Program-made: the position numbers and the translations under genes
The notes under the pieces: generated by a model
What the model was told of the DNA's origin: nothing
What the model saw: only the letters and a program-made list of their open reading frames with translations
The model's database searches: none
DNA from: Saprospiraceae bacterium
GTDB taxonomy: Bacteria > Bacteroidota > Bacteroidia > Chitinophagales > Saprospiraceae
NCBI GenBank assembly: GCA_020849825.1
Contig: JADZFP010000397.1
Span: forward strand, 1 to 8,079
Direction: 5' to 3'
DNA length: 8,079 nucleotides
Shown here: positions 1 through 6,367 of the stretch, one piece after another
Layout of the letters: the number at the start of each line of letters is the position of its first letter
Numbering within the stretch: position 1 is the first letter of the stretch

Positions 1-801
1 CAGCGGAAAAACCCGGTGACAGCCGCGGGTCAGCTGGCAGATGGCTGCCAGCGGGTCGGGCTTGTGCATGGCGGCATAGGCAGCCGCGATGGCCAGGTCG
101 TTGACGGTATGGGTAAACACCGCGTCGCCGAAATCGATCACCCCGGGCACCTCCGGGCGGGCAGGGTCGGCGCTGACGAGCACGTTGTAGTCGTTGGCAT
201 CGTTGTAAGCGACGCTTTGGCGAAGTTTTGGAAAAAGCGGAACGGCCTGTTGTTCAAAAGATTGCAACAGCCAGTCGGCCAGCTTGCGTTGTTCGGGGTC
301 TTTGATCTTCTGCAAATGTTCGCGCGTCCAGGCCGCCTCCGAGGGGTCCCATTTGATCCAGCGGCGCGCCGCCGGGTGGTCGAATCCGGCGAGGGCTTTG
401 CCGAGTTTGCCGCACAGGGCGCCGACGTTTTCGAGCAGTTCGGGCGTGTGCGGATTCACTTCCGCGAGGCAGCGCCCTTCCACCCAGCCAAGCAGCCGAA
501 GCCAGCGGGAGGAGCCGTCGGGGGCCGCGACCGCGATGATCTTTTCACCGCTCAGCGCAGGAACGACGCGCGGAATTTGCCAGTCGAGGCCGGCAGCGTC
601 CAGTCGTTCGATCAGGGCGTGCTGAAATTCGAGTTGCTCGCGTTTTTCGTTCGGGTTGGCGATTTTGAGGGTGAATTTTTCGCCGTCTGATGTTTTCAGG
701 AAAAAATTCAGGTCGATTTCACCCGGCAAGGGCTTTACATCGGCCCTCAGGCCATAGTGCTGTTGGGCAAGGGATGCGATTTGTTGGAGGGAAAAAAGCA
801 T
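1..801 (-). CDS. APH-fold kinase domain, N-terminal part of a probable kinase/class III aminotransferase fusion (cut by window edge)
   Basis: The frame is open from the ATG at 801 to the window edge, giving 267 residues with no stop. It has the aminoglycoside phosphotransferase/hydroxylysine-kinase fold signature. The catalytic loop reads YNDANDYNVLV with Asp201 as likely base and Asn206 as metal ligand; the usual HxD histidine is Asn here. IDFGDA follows, with metal-binding Asp223, then TVNDLAIAAAYA. The N-terminal lobe contains EIDLNFFLKTSDGEKFTLKI, a typical ATP-lobe strand pair. In Bacteroidota and other bacteria this NDANDYNVLV/IDFGD type often heads a longer protein ending in a class III PLP aminotransferase related to phospho-lyases; that part would lie outside the window, so the fusion is inferred. 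The substrate is unknown; hydroxylysine- or ethanolamine-like amines are suggested only by family resemblance. The start is 13 bases after the GldM-like stop, so it is probably the third gene of an operon. Confidence 0.8.
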   Translation of the reverse strand, partial: MLFSLQQIASLAQQHYGLRADVKPLPGEIDLNFFLKTSDGEKFTLKIANPNEKREQLEFQHALIERLDAAGLDWQIPRVVPALSGEKIIAVAAPDGSSRWLRLLGWVEGRCLAEVNPHTPELLENVGALCGKLGKALAGFDHPAARRWIKWDPSEAAWTREHLQKIKDPEQRKLADWLLQSFEQQAVPLFPKLRQSVAYNDANDYNVLVSADPARPEVPGVIDFGDAVFTHTVNDLAIAAAYAAMHKPDPLAAICQLTRGCHRVFPL

Positions 802-814
802 GGCAAGTGTGCCC

Positions 815-1351
815 CTAATTGGACATGATGGATTGGATGATCAATTTACCCGAGGCTTTGGCATCGGATTGCATTTTGCCAAGAATGGGAAATACCGCAA
901 CAACCGGAAGTTGTTTGAATTTGTATTCCTCCCAATTTTTGGCCGTGCTGTGTTTGGGAACCGCTTCAATGTGCAAAGGCATTTCCCTGGCCAGTTTGGC
1001 TCTTTTGCGTTTGGGCGCCAGCCGCAGCAAATCTTTGCGGGTTTGAATTATCCTGGCCTTCAACTCCGCGCCTTTCCCCTGCACTAAAAATATTTGCGTC
1101 GTCAGTTCCTTGTTCCTGCCTTCCACGGGCATACCAGGCTGGTCTGGCCTGGGACCGCCGGCAGCAGCCCAGATTTCGGCGCGCAAAGTATCCACGTAAC
1201 CGACAAACGACCCGACAATTTGGGAGACCTCCCATGCTTTTTCGAGGGAGAGCGAATCCGCAGGAATACTTGCCGGCTCAGATTGAGCCTTTGAAATACA
1301 GAGGCTTCCCAACATCAGCCCCATGAACAAAAGGAAACGCAGAACAGACAT
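815..1351 (-). CDS. Exported stand-alone GldM N-terminal-domain-like protein
   Basis: The product has 178 residues. Residues 1-23 form a signal peptide (hydrophobic stretch, then SKAQS), so it should be exported to the periplasm or beyond. The mature part resembles the first periplasmic domain of the gliding/type IX secretion motor protein GldM: VGYVDTLRAEI followed by a Gly-Gly turn (residues 50-66), a middle helix KGAELKARIIQTRKDLLRL (93-111), and the hallmark end NWEEYKFKQLPVVAVFPILG then KMQSDAKASG (139-168). GldM normally has about 500 residues or more, with an N-terminal membrane helix that plugs into GldL and three further periplasmic domains. Here the protein stops after the first domain and the anchor is replaced by what looks like a cleavable signal. 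A lysine/arginine-rich patch (KRKRAK, 114-119) is notable. The gene follows the GldL-like gene by 18 bases, the same order as gldL-gldM. The homology is judged by eye; the function is unknown. Confidence 0.72.
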   Translation of the reverse strand: MSVLRFLLFMGLMLGSLCISKAQSEPASIPADSLSLEKAWEVSQIVGSFVGYVDTLRAEIWAAAGGPRPDQPGMPVEGRNKELTTQIFLVQGKGAELKARIIQTRKDLLRLAPKRKRAKLAREMPLHIEAVPKHSTAKNWEEYKFKQLPVVAVFPILGKMQSDAKASGKLIIQSIMSN

Positions 1352-1369
1352 TTTTGACCAATAGATCTT

Positions 1370-1849
1370 TTAAAAAAATAGCGCCAGAAACGCCGTTAAA
1401 GGAAGCAGGCGAAAAACAGCATTGCGGTAAAATCGGCTCTTTTCCGGCTGTTCTTTTCGGGTTACCCATAAAACAATGCAGGTAAGCAACAGCAACGCAA
1501 CCAGGGGAAATGAGATGATCGACATCTCGTGCCCGCCTTCCCAGGCTTCGATGCGAAAAAGCCAGCCCCTTAATCCCAGACTCAGCGCAATGCCCACGGC
1601 ATGAGCGCCCAAATGCTGCCGGACGCCCTTGCTGCCGAAAATCAAAACAGGCAGCGCAAGGTAACAGCACATGAGAATGCTGAACGTCAGAATAAGGATT
1701 TCACTGCCGCCTTCCCAGGATTCCAATTTAAGGAATAGCCCGACCAGCGTCAGCAGCCAGAGTGCGATTTCAAAGCCGATGGCCACCCTGCGGGCGATCG
1801 GGAGGCGTTGTGGCGAGCGTTCGGGTTCGTCGATCAAGGGTGTTGTCAT
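1370..1849 (-). CDS. GldL-related multi-pass membrane protein with a duplicated K/R-x-E-x-W-E-G-G motif
   Basis: The product has 159 residues. A polar N-terminus (about 1-20, presumably cytoplasmic) is followed by four clear hydrophobic helices (roughly 23-40, 50-71, 82-98 and 107-129) and a weaker one at the extreme C-terminus (145-158). The helix pair is duplicated: LFLKLESWEGGSE (38-50) and LFRIEAWEGGHE (97-108) occupy the same place in each half. This loop resembles the GALFK...GG..ML segment between the two membrane helices of GldL, the gliding/type IX secretion motor subunit. Lys41 and Arg99 take the place of the GldL membrane lysine. The conserved acidic residue of GldL helix 2 has no counterpart in either half, and the GldL cytoplasmic domain is missing. 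Hence it is GldL-related, not GldL. It is the first gene of the leftward trio. The ATG at 1849 is preceded by an A/T-rich run, as is common for Bacteroidota starts. Confidence 0.68.
   Translation of the reverse strand: MTTPLIDEPERSPQRLPIARRVAIGFEIALWLLTLVGLFLKLESWEGGSEILILTFSILMCCYLALPVLIFGSKGVRQHLGAHAVGIALSLGLRGWLFRIEAWEGGHEMSIISFPLVALLLLTCIVLWVTRKEQPEKSRFYRNAVFRLLPLTAFLALFF
1499..1741 (-). repeat. Internal protein repeat in the GldL-like gene
   Basis: Residues 37-59 (1673-1741) and 95-117 (1499-1567) of the membrane protein align without gaps at an offset of 58 residues, with 9 of 23 identical (including E-x-W-E-G-G-x-E) and most others conservative. The DNA also shares CCGCCTTCCCAGG at the motif. 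This suggests duplication of a two-helix unit. Confidence 0.6.
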
Positions 1850-1945
1850 GTTGCGTTTTTTTAAAAAATTGGAGCCATGAAGGTAGGGTGAAGACCTCTT
1901 TAAGCCGGAAATTTGTGGATACCTGCTCGCAACCTTTTTCCAGGA

Positions 1946-1976
1946 TTTGTATTACCATGAACTTGCCCCATCTTTG
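1946..1976 (+). promoter_or_regulatory. Bacteroidota-type promoter for the E2 gene
   Basis: TTTG at 1946-1949 and CATCTTTG at 1969-1976 are separated by 19 bases. This fits the Bacteroidota sigma factor form TTTG-N19-TAnnTTTG with one mismatch in the -7 box. It predicts a transcript start near 1983 and a leader of about 22 bases before the ATG at 2006. The rest of the divergent gap (1850-2005) shows an A/T run at about 1855-1867. I found no matching promoter for the leftward operon in it. Confidence 0.55.
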
Positions 1977-2005
1977 CCCACCCAAATTTTAAAGTCGCGA
2001 ACCGT

Positions 2006-3583
2006 ATGGCATACGAATTCAAACTACCCTCTCTTGGCGAAGGCGTTACCGGAAAAGTACTCGAAGTGCTCGTCAAACCCGGCGACCAGGTCAAAAAGGA
2101 TCAAAATATTCTCATCGTCGGCACCGACAAAGTGGACGCTGAAATTCCGGCCGATGCTGATGGCGTGGTCGAAGAAGTCCTGGTAAAAAAAGGCGACGAC
2201 GTGACCGAAGGCGCCGTCATTCTGCGCCTGCAAAGCGCCGGCAATGCTCCGGCGCCGGCCCCTGCACCGGTTGCGCCCCCTGCGCCGGTTGCCGCTTCCA
2301 CCCCCGCTGCGCCAGCCGCCGCTTCGGCAGTTTACGAATTCAAACTTCCCTCGCTCGGCGAAGGCGTCACCGGAAAAGTGCTCGACGTACTCGTCAAACC
2401 CGGCGATTCCGTTGCCAAAGACCAGAATGTACTGATCGTCGGCACCGACAAGGTCGACGCTGAAATCCCCGCCGATGCCGCCGGCACGGTCGTGGAGGTT
2501 TTGGTCAAAAAAGGCGACGACGTGACCGAGGGCACCGTCGTCCTGCGCCTGCAAACCAGCGGCGCCGCACCGGTTGCAACTGCGCCCGCGCCTGCTCCGG
2601 TAGCCAGCGCACCCGCGGCGCCTGCCGCCCCCGCCCCTGCCGCACCGGTAGCCGCACCGGCAAGCGCATCCGCCGCTTCGTCGTTCCGCATATCGCCGCT
2701 TGCCCGCAAACGCGCCAAGGAACTCGGCGTCAACCTCTCCGACGTACGGCCCGCCGAGGGCGCCAGCCGCATCTCGTACAAAGACGTGGTAGACTACGTC
2801 AAACACAAAATCGATACGGGCGGCGGACAATCCGGCGCCGTGGCGGGCGCCATGCCGCACAAAAAACTGCCCGATTTCGCCAAATTCGGCGAGATCGAAC
2901 GCCAGCCCCAGAGCCGCATCGGCGTGATCACGGCGGAGAACATGCACTACGCCTTCAACACGATCCCGCATGCCTGGATCTCCGAAAAAGCCGACATCAC
3001 CCAACTCGAAAAACTGCGCCAGCAATACAAAGAGCAGGTCAAAGCCGCCGGCGGCAACCTGACCACCACGGCCATCATTACCAAGGCTGTGAGCGGGCTG
3101 TTGAAAAAAATGCCGCAGTTCAATGCGAGCTACGACGCTGAAAAACAAGAGGTTATTTTTAAAAAATACGTCAATGTCGGCATCGCTGTCGACACCCCGC
3201 GCGGCCTGCTCGTGCCGGTGATCCGCAATACCGATCAGAAAGGGCTGCAACAGATCGCCGTCGACCTGACGGAGATCAGCACCCGCACCCGCGACGGCAA
3301 AAACAAACCCGACGACCTCGACGGCGGCACCTTCACGATTTCCAATATCGGTGGCATCGGCGGCACCAATATGTTGTCGATCGTCAACTGGCCGCAAGTG
3401 GCCATCCTGAGCGTCACCGCCGCCACGACCGAAGCCGTCTGGAACGGTACAGCCTTCGAGCCCCGCCTCATGATGCCCATGACTATCGGCTGGGACCACC
3501 GCGTGATCAACGGCGCCGACGCCGCGCGTTTTCTGGTGGAACTGAAACGGATTCTGGAAGAACCGTTTTTGGGGTGGATGTGA
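2006..3583 (+). CDS. aceF: Dihydrolipoamide acyltransferase, E2 of a 2-oxoacid dehydrogenase complex (AceF/pyruvate type likely)
   Basis: The 525-residue E2 core subunit transfers an acyl group from its lipoyl arm to CoA in the cytoplasm. Domain order: lipoyl 1 (about 3-76, lipoyl lysine 42 in GTDKVDA), Ala/Pro linker (77-108), lipoyl 2 (110-183, lysine 149), a second Ala/Pro linker (184-226), peripheral-subunit binding domain (227-266, FRISPLARKRAKELGV), and catalytic domain (about 288-525) with DHRVINGADAARF holding catalytic His498 and Asn502. The catalytic end (SIVNWPQVAIL, VWNGTAFEPRLMMPM) is closest to proteobacterial pyruvate E2. The lipoyl DKVDAEIP motif looks more like branched-chain or 2-oxoglutarate E2, so the substrate is not settled. 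The start at 2006 puts MAYEFKLP in line with VYEFKLP of the second domain. The gene stands alone: no E1 or E3 gene adjoins it, it has its own promoter, and a long hairpin follows. Confidence 0.93.
   Translation: MAYEFKLPSLGEGVTGKVLEVLVKPGDQVKKDQNILIVGTDKVDAEIPADADGVVEEVLVKKGDDVTEGAVILRLQSAGNAPAPAPAPVAPPAPVAASTPAAPAAASAVYEFKLPSLGEGVTGKVLDVLVKPGDSVAKDQNVLIVGTDKVDAEIPADAAGTVVEVLVKKGDDVTEGTVVLRLQTSGAAPVATAPAPAPVASAPAAPAAPAPAAPVAAPASASAASSFRISPLARKRAKELGVNLSDVRPAEGASRISYKDVVDYVKHKIDTGGGQSGAVAGAMPHKKLPDFAKFGEIERQPQSRIGVITAENMHYAFNTIPHAWISEKADITQLEKLRQQYKEQVKAAGGNLTTTAIITKAVSGLLKKMPQFNASYDAEKQEVIFKKYVNVGIAVDTPRGLLVPVIRNTDQKGLQQIAVDLTEISTRTRDGKNKPDDLDGGTFTISNIGGIGGTNMLSIVNWPQVAILSVTAATTEAVWNGTAFEPRLMMPMTIGWDHRVINGADAARFLVELKRILEEPFLGWM
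2012..2554 (+). repeat. Duplicated lipoyl-domain coding sequence
   Basis: 2012-2233 and 2333-2554 (222 bases each, offset 321) encode the two lipoyl domains. The proteins match at 65 of 74 positions by my count. The DNA is also close, for example a shared TACGAATTCAAACT start and TCGTCGGCACCGACAA around the lipoyl lysine. This points to recent duplication or gene conversion within the gene. Confidence 0.85.
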
Positions 3584-3590
3584 GATTAGG

Positions 3591-3685
3591 GTTGACAAGG
3601 GTTGATGGGGTTTATGAGGTTTATCTAAAAGGGTAGTTTCTGCTCTTTTATATAAACCTCATAAACCCCATCAACCTTTATCAAC
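3591..3685. terminator. Very long inverted repeat between convergent genes; likely bidirectional terminator or palindromic repeat element
   Basis: The arms 3591-3635 and 3641-3685 pair with a 5-base loop (GTTTC). By hand count 40 of 45 positions are Watson-Crick; in a plus-strand transcript three of the rest are G-U (3599/3677, 3632/3644, 3634/3642) and two are mismatches (3596/3680, 3625/3651). It fills the gap between the E2 stop and the esterase stop, and its right edge touches the esterase stop codon. It ends in no clean T-run, and an intrinsic terminator would be much shorter. The arms are built of G-rich units such as GGGTTGAT, GGGGTTTAT and GAGGTTTAT, so it may belong to a dispersed repeat family. 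Confidence 0.65.
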
Positions 3686-4588
3686 CTATTTCTTCACCAT
3701 CTTCCGCAGCGGCTTTTCCAGCCTTTTCCCCCATGCCCGCTCCGAGTGCTCCTCTCCTTCAAACCGCAGCGTGATCCAGTTTTTGGCCGTATAGCCGCGC
3801 TGCGCCATTCGTTTGTCCACCGCTTTCTGATAAGGTTCGTACCAGGCATCGAGCGTGGCCGTGCCGTAGTCGAAATAAAAACGATGCGTGACGGGGTCGG
3901 GTAAGTGTTGTTCGAGGTAAGCGATAAAACCTGCGGCAATATTCGGGTCGTTGCGGAAGACGCTGCCAGGCCAGTGCGTCGACAAACAGGCTGCACCGCC
4001 GAACACTTCGGGGTATTCGCAGATGGCGTACATGGAAATGAGTCCGCCCATGCTCGAACCCATGATGAAGGTGTTTCCCCGGTCTTTTTTGGTGGAATAT
4101 GCACTGTCGATGAAGGGTTTGAGTTCCTCGACGATAAACCGCAGGTAGGCATCCGAGCGGGGCTGGGCTGTCGGGTCGCCCAGGTCTTTGCGCAGCGTAT
4201 CCTGTAAGGCCGGGGGCAACAAGGCAAACGCTTTGGCCGGGTAGTACTCCACCCTGCGGTCGGGCGTATTCCAGATGCCTACGACGATACAGGGGCGGAC
4301 TTTTCGCCCTGCAATGAGGCGGCTCAAAGTTTCGTCGACACCCCATTCCTGCCGGTTCCAGTTGATGCTGCTGTCGAAGAGCATTTGCCCGTCGTGCATG
4401 TACAGGACCGGGTATTTTTTTCGGGGAGAATAGCCCTCCGGCAGCCATACGTCGATGTTGCGCGGCGCGGCGTGCCGGGAGGAAAACTTGTCGTAATGTA
4501 CCAGTTTGCCGACCGAAGCGGCAGGTATTTGCGCTTTTAACAAGGAAGAAAAGAGCAGGAAGGGCAAAAAAGCCAGCAGTTTGTACAT
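3686..4588 (-). CDS. Secreted alpha/beta hydrolase of the esterase D/Fes-like family
   Basis: The 300-residue protein has a signal peptide (about 1-19, ending LLKAQ), so it acts in the periplasm or outside the cell. It has the putative-esterase (esterase D/enterochelin esterase-like) layout: IDVWLPEGY then YPVLYMHDGQMLFD (45-72), where the backbone near HDGQ commonly forms the oxyanion region. The nucleophile elbow is GSSMGG (177-182) with Ser179. There is an acidic candidate Asp247 (DYGTATLDAWY), and the C-terminal histidine is His281 in FEGEEHSERAW. The set is complete, so it should be active on carboxyl esters. The substrate is unknown; siderophore, feruloyl/acetyl-xylan and other esters are all hydrolysed by this family. 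It converges on the E2 gene and diverges from the 4-TM gene. No sugar-binding or sorting domain is seen. The ATG at 4588 is chosen because the signal peptide begins there. Confidence 0.87.
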   Translation of the reverse strand: MYKLLAFLPFLLFSSLLKAQIPAASVGKLVHYDKFSSRHAAPRNIDVWLPEGYSPRKKYPVLYMHDGQMLFDSSINWNRQEWGVDETLSRLIAGRKVRPCIVVGIWNTPDRRVEYYPAKAFALLPPALQDTLRKDLGDPTAQPRSDAYLRFIVEELKPFIDSAYSTKKDRGNTFIMGSSMGGLISMYAICEYPEVFGGAACLSTHWPGSVFRNDPNIAAGFIAYLEQHLPDPVTHRFYFDYGTATLDAWYEPYQKAVDKRMAQRGYTAKNWITLRFEGEEHSERAWGKRLEKPLRKMVKK

Positions 4589-4610
4589 GTCGTGGTCCGG
4601 TTTAAACTTG
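4580..4610 (+). promoter_or_regulatory. Possible promoter for the 4-TM/DUF6544 genes
   Basis: TTTG at 4580-4583 and TAAACTTG at 4603-4610 are 19 bases apart, fitting TTTG-N19-TAnnTTTG with one mismatch. It predicts a start near 4617 and a leader of about 115 bases. The -33 box lies inside the first codons of the divergent esterase gene, which makes it less certain. Confidence 0.33.
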
Positions 4611-4732
4611 ACATTGAAACGCTAAAAATAAGCGCCCGACCGGAATCATTTTTTTTGTTAACCGGCATCATTTTCAAGACTGCTTACAGGGCTCACCTTT
4701 ATGCCCTACAAAGCCCAAAACGCCGGAACGTC

Positions 4733-5179
4733 ATGAAACGACCTCCCTTGCTTTATGTGTTGGCACTTTTCCACATCGTGCTGGGTGTCGGCGCGCTGTA
4801 CGGCGGCTGGATGCTGCTGACCGACCCGATCGGATTTGGCATGAAACCGGAATGGCTCGATCAGTCGCCTTTTGGCAGTTATACCATTCCGGGGCTATTT
4901 CTCCTCTTTCTGCTGGGCGTTTTACCGCTCATGGTCGCGACCGGGCTGCTGCGCCGGCAGTTTTTCCCTTTGGGTTATGTGTTGAACATTTACCGCGACC
5001 GCCACTGGGCCTGGACCTTTTCATTGGTGATCGGTTTGATGCTGATCGGCTGGATTACGGTTCAAATCACGCTGGTGCCCCATTTCTGGATGCAGCCTTT
5101 GTTTCTTGGCTGGGGACTGGGCATCCTGATCCTCACGTTGTGGCCCGCTGTGATGCGGTATTTTCAAAAATCCAACTAA
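4733..5179 (+). CDS. Small four-helix integral membrane protein, function unknown
   Basis: The frame is open from an ATG at 4592, but the start at 4733 (MKRPPLLYVLALFHIVLG) is preferred: it begins just before the first membrane helix, while the upstream 47 residues look like translated leader. The product has 148 residues with four helices (about 7-29, 52-70, 93-115, 121-139). A conserved-looking loop after helix 1 reads TDPIGFGMKPEWLDQSPFGSY then TIPG. This DP-G...SPF..Y.IPG pattern recurs in small bacterial membrane proteins that I recognise only as uncharacterised. Tryptophans flank helix 3 (HWAWTF) and helix 4. The stop is 3 bases before the next ATG, so it is almost certainly co-transcribed with, and perhaps works with, the DUF6544-type protein. 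Confidence 0.8.
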   Translation: MKRPPLLYVLALFHIVLGVGALYGGWMLLTDPIGFGMKPEWLDQSPFGSYTIPGLFLLFLLGVLPLMVATGLLRRQFFPLGYVLNIYRDRHWAWTFSLVIGLMLIGWITVQITLVPHFWMQPLFLGWGLGILILTLWPAVMRYFQKSN

Positions 5180-5182
5180 GCC

Positions 5183-6274
5183 ATGTTACGCTTCCTATTT
5201 GCATTTATCCTGCTCATTCACGGGTTGATTCATCTGATGGGATTTACCAAAGCGTTCAAATTCGCCGAGGTTTCTCAACTCCACACCGACATTTCCAAAC
5301 CGGCGGGTCTGGGATGGCTGGCTGCAACCTTGTTGTTTGTCGTTTCTACCGCTTTGTTTTTACTAAAAAAAGACCTTTGGTGGGCGCCCGCAGCCCTGGG
5401 TATCGCGGTATCGCAAATCCTGATTTTCGGCGCCTGGCAGGATGCCAAATTCGGAACGATCGCCAATTTGATTGCCCTGATCGGCGTACTGCCGGGTTTT
5501 GGCAACTGGCAATTCCAGTCGATGCTGCGCAGTGAACTGGCCGCTTTCCGCCCTCTTGGCCTTCCCGACAGCCAGCCGCTCACGGAGGCCCAGCTAGCGC
5601 CCCTGCCCCTCGCCGTACAAAACTGGCTGCACCGCTCGGGCGTTGTCGGGCAGCCCAAAACCAGCACCCTGTACCTGCGCCAAACCGGCCAGATGCGTAC
5701 CACGCCCAACGGAGAATGGATGCCCGTATCGGCCGAACAATATTTCCGAACCGACCCGCCGGGCTTCCACTGGACGACGGAGGTCGACGCCGGTTATGGC
5801 CTGTACCTCGCCGGCCGCGACCTGTATCAGGACGGCCGCGGGCACATGCTCATCAAAGCCCTCTCCCTGCTGCCGGTGGCCGACGCCAAAGGCCCTGAAA
5901 CCGACCAGGGTACCCTGTTGCGGTATCTGGCCGAAACCTGCTGGTTTCCCGATGCGGCGCTGCAACCCTATATTCAATGGGAGGCCATCGATTCTGCAAG
6001 CGTAAAAGCCACCATGCGCAACGGCGACATCACGGCCTCCGGCGTGTTCCATTTTTCGCCGGAAGGTGATTTGCTCGGTTTCGAGGCCATGCGTTATTAC
6101 GACCGCAAAGGCGGCGCCACCCTCGAAAAATGGCACATCGAAAACGACCTCGCCAATTATCAGGTCTTTCAGGGACGGCGCATCCCCACCCGTTCGTCGG
6201 TCAGCTGGTTGCTTCCGGAAGGAAAATTCACCTGGTTTCAACTGGAAATCAGCGATGTTCGGTACAACGAGTAG
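5183..6274 (+). CDS. DUF6544-type protein with N-terminal membrane domain
   Basis: The 363-residue protein has a membrane part with about four helices (3-20, 42-61, 66-84, 91-107), then a soluble domain from about 138. The soluble part fits the family I know as DUF6544: LPLAVQNWLHRSGVVGQP (141-158), LYLRQTGQMR, EWMPVSAEQYF (178-188), PPGFHWTTEVDAG (192-204), DLYQDGRGHMLIKALSLLPV (213-232), and the strongest block DQGTLLRYLAETCWFPDAAL (241-260). The C-terminal section (281-363) is rich in beta strands. No catalytic motif is known or evident. A lipid-binding or envelope role would be a guess. It is translated 3 bases after the 4-TM gene, and a lipoprotein gene follows 93 bases on. The assignment rests on remembered motif pattern. 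Confidence 0.82.
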   Translation: MLRFLFAFILLIHGLIHLMGFTKAFKFAEVSQLHTDISKPAGLGWLAATLLFVVSTALFLLKKDLWWAPAALGIAVSQILIFGAWQDAKFGTIANLIALIGVLPGFGNWQFQSMLRSELAAFRPLGLPDSQPLTEAQLAPLPLAVQNWLHRSGVVGQPKTSTLYLRQTGQMRTTPNGEWMPVSAEQYFRTDPPGFHWTTEVDAGYGLYLAGRDLYQDGRGHMLIKALSLLPVADAKGPETDQGTLLRYLAETCWFPDAALQPYIQWEAIDSASVKATMRNGDITASGVFHFSPEGDLLGFEAMRYYDRKGGATLEKWHIENDLANYQVFQGRRIPTRSSVSWLLPEGKFTWFQLEISDVRYNE

Positions 6275-6367
6275 GTTGGTGTAAAGCAAAGCTCATGCCC
6301 CAAAGTGAGCGGCATCATTTCCCGAAGTCCCGGAAGGGGGATAGCTTGCGTTATAAAACATTGAGTT

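Noticed and set aside
16..690. 224-residue plus-strand frame at the left edge
   Set aside because: Exact antisense, in register, of the APH-fold kinase, which carries clear catalytic motifs.
1352..1369. Terminator between the GldL-like and GldM-like genes (A/T run TCTTTTAAAAAAAT)
   Set aside because: No GC stem; A/T-rich sequence just before a start codon is normal for Bacteroidota translation starts.
2024..3598. 524-residue open frame antisense to the E2 gene
   Set aside because: It mirrors the E2 codons in GC-rich DNA; its Gly/Arg/Cys-rich runs are antisense of the Ala/Pro linkers, and the E2 assignment is certain.
3759..4448. Alternative minus-strand frame inside the esterase gene
   Set aside because: Overlaps the esterase in another frame, with no motif; the esterase has signal peptide and complete triad.
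4592..4732. N-terminal extension of the 4-TM protein from an ATG at 4592
   Set aside because: The 47 extra residues are not membrane-like, would start 4 bases from the divergent esterase start, and leave no leader; the ATG at 4733 fits the helix layout.
5594..6289. 231-residue minus-strand frame opposite the DUF6544-type gene
   Set aside because: Shadow frame; the plus-strand protein has family-like conserved blocks.
6300..6345. Possible terminator between the DUF6544-type and DUF4136 genes (CCCGAAG...CCGGAAGGGGG)
   Set aside because: No stem longer than a few pairs could be built and there is no T-run.
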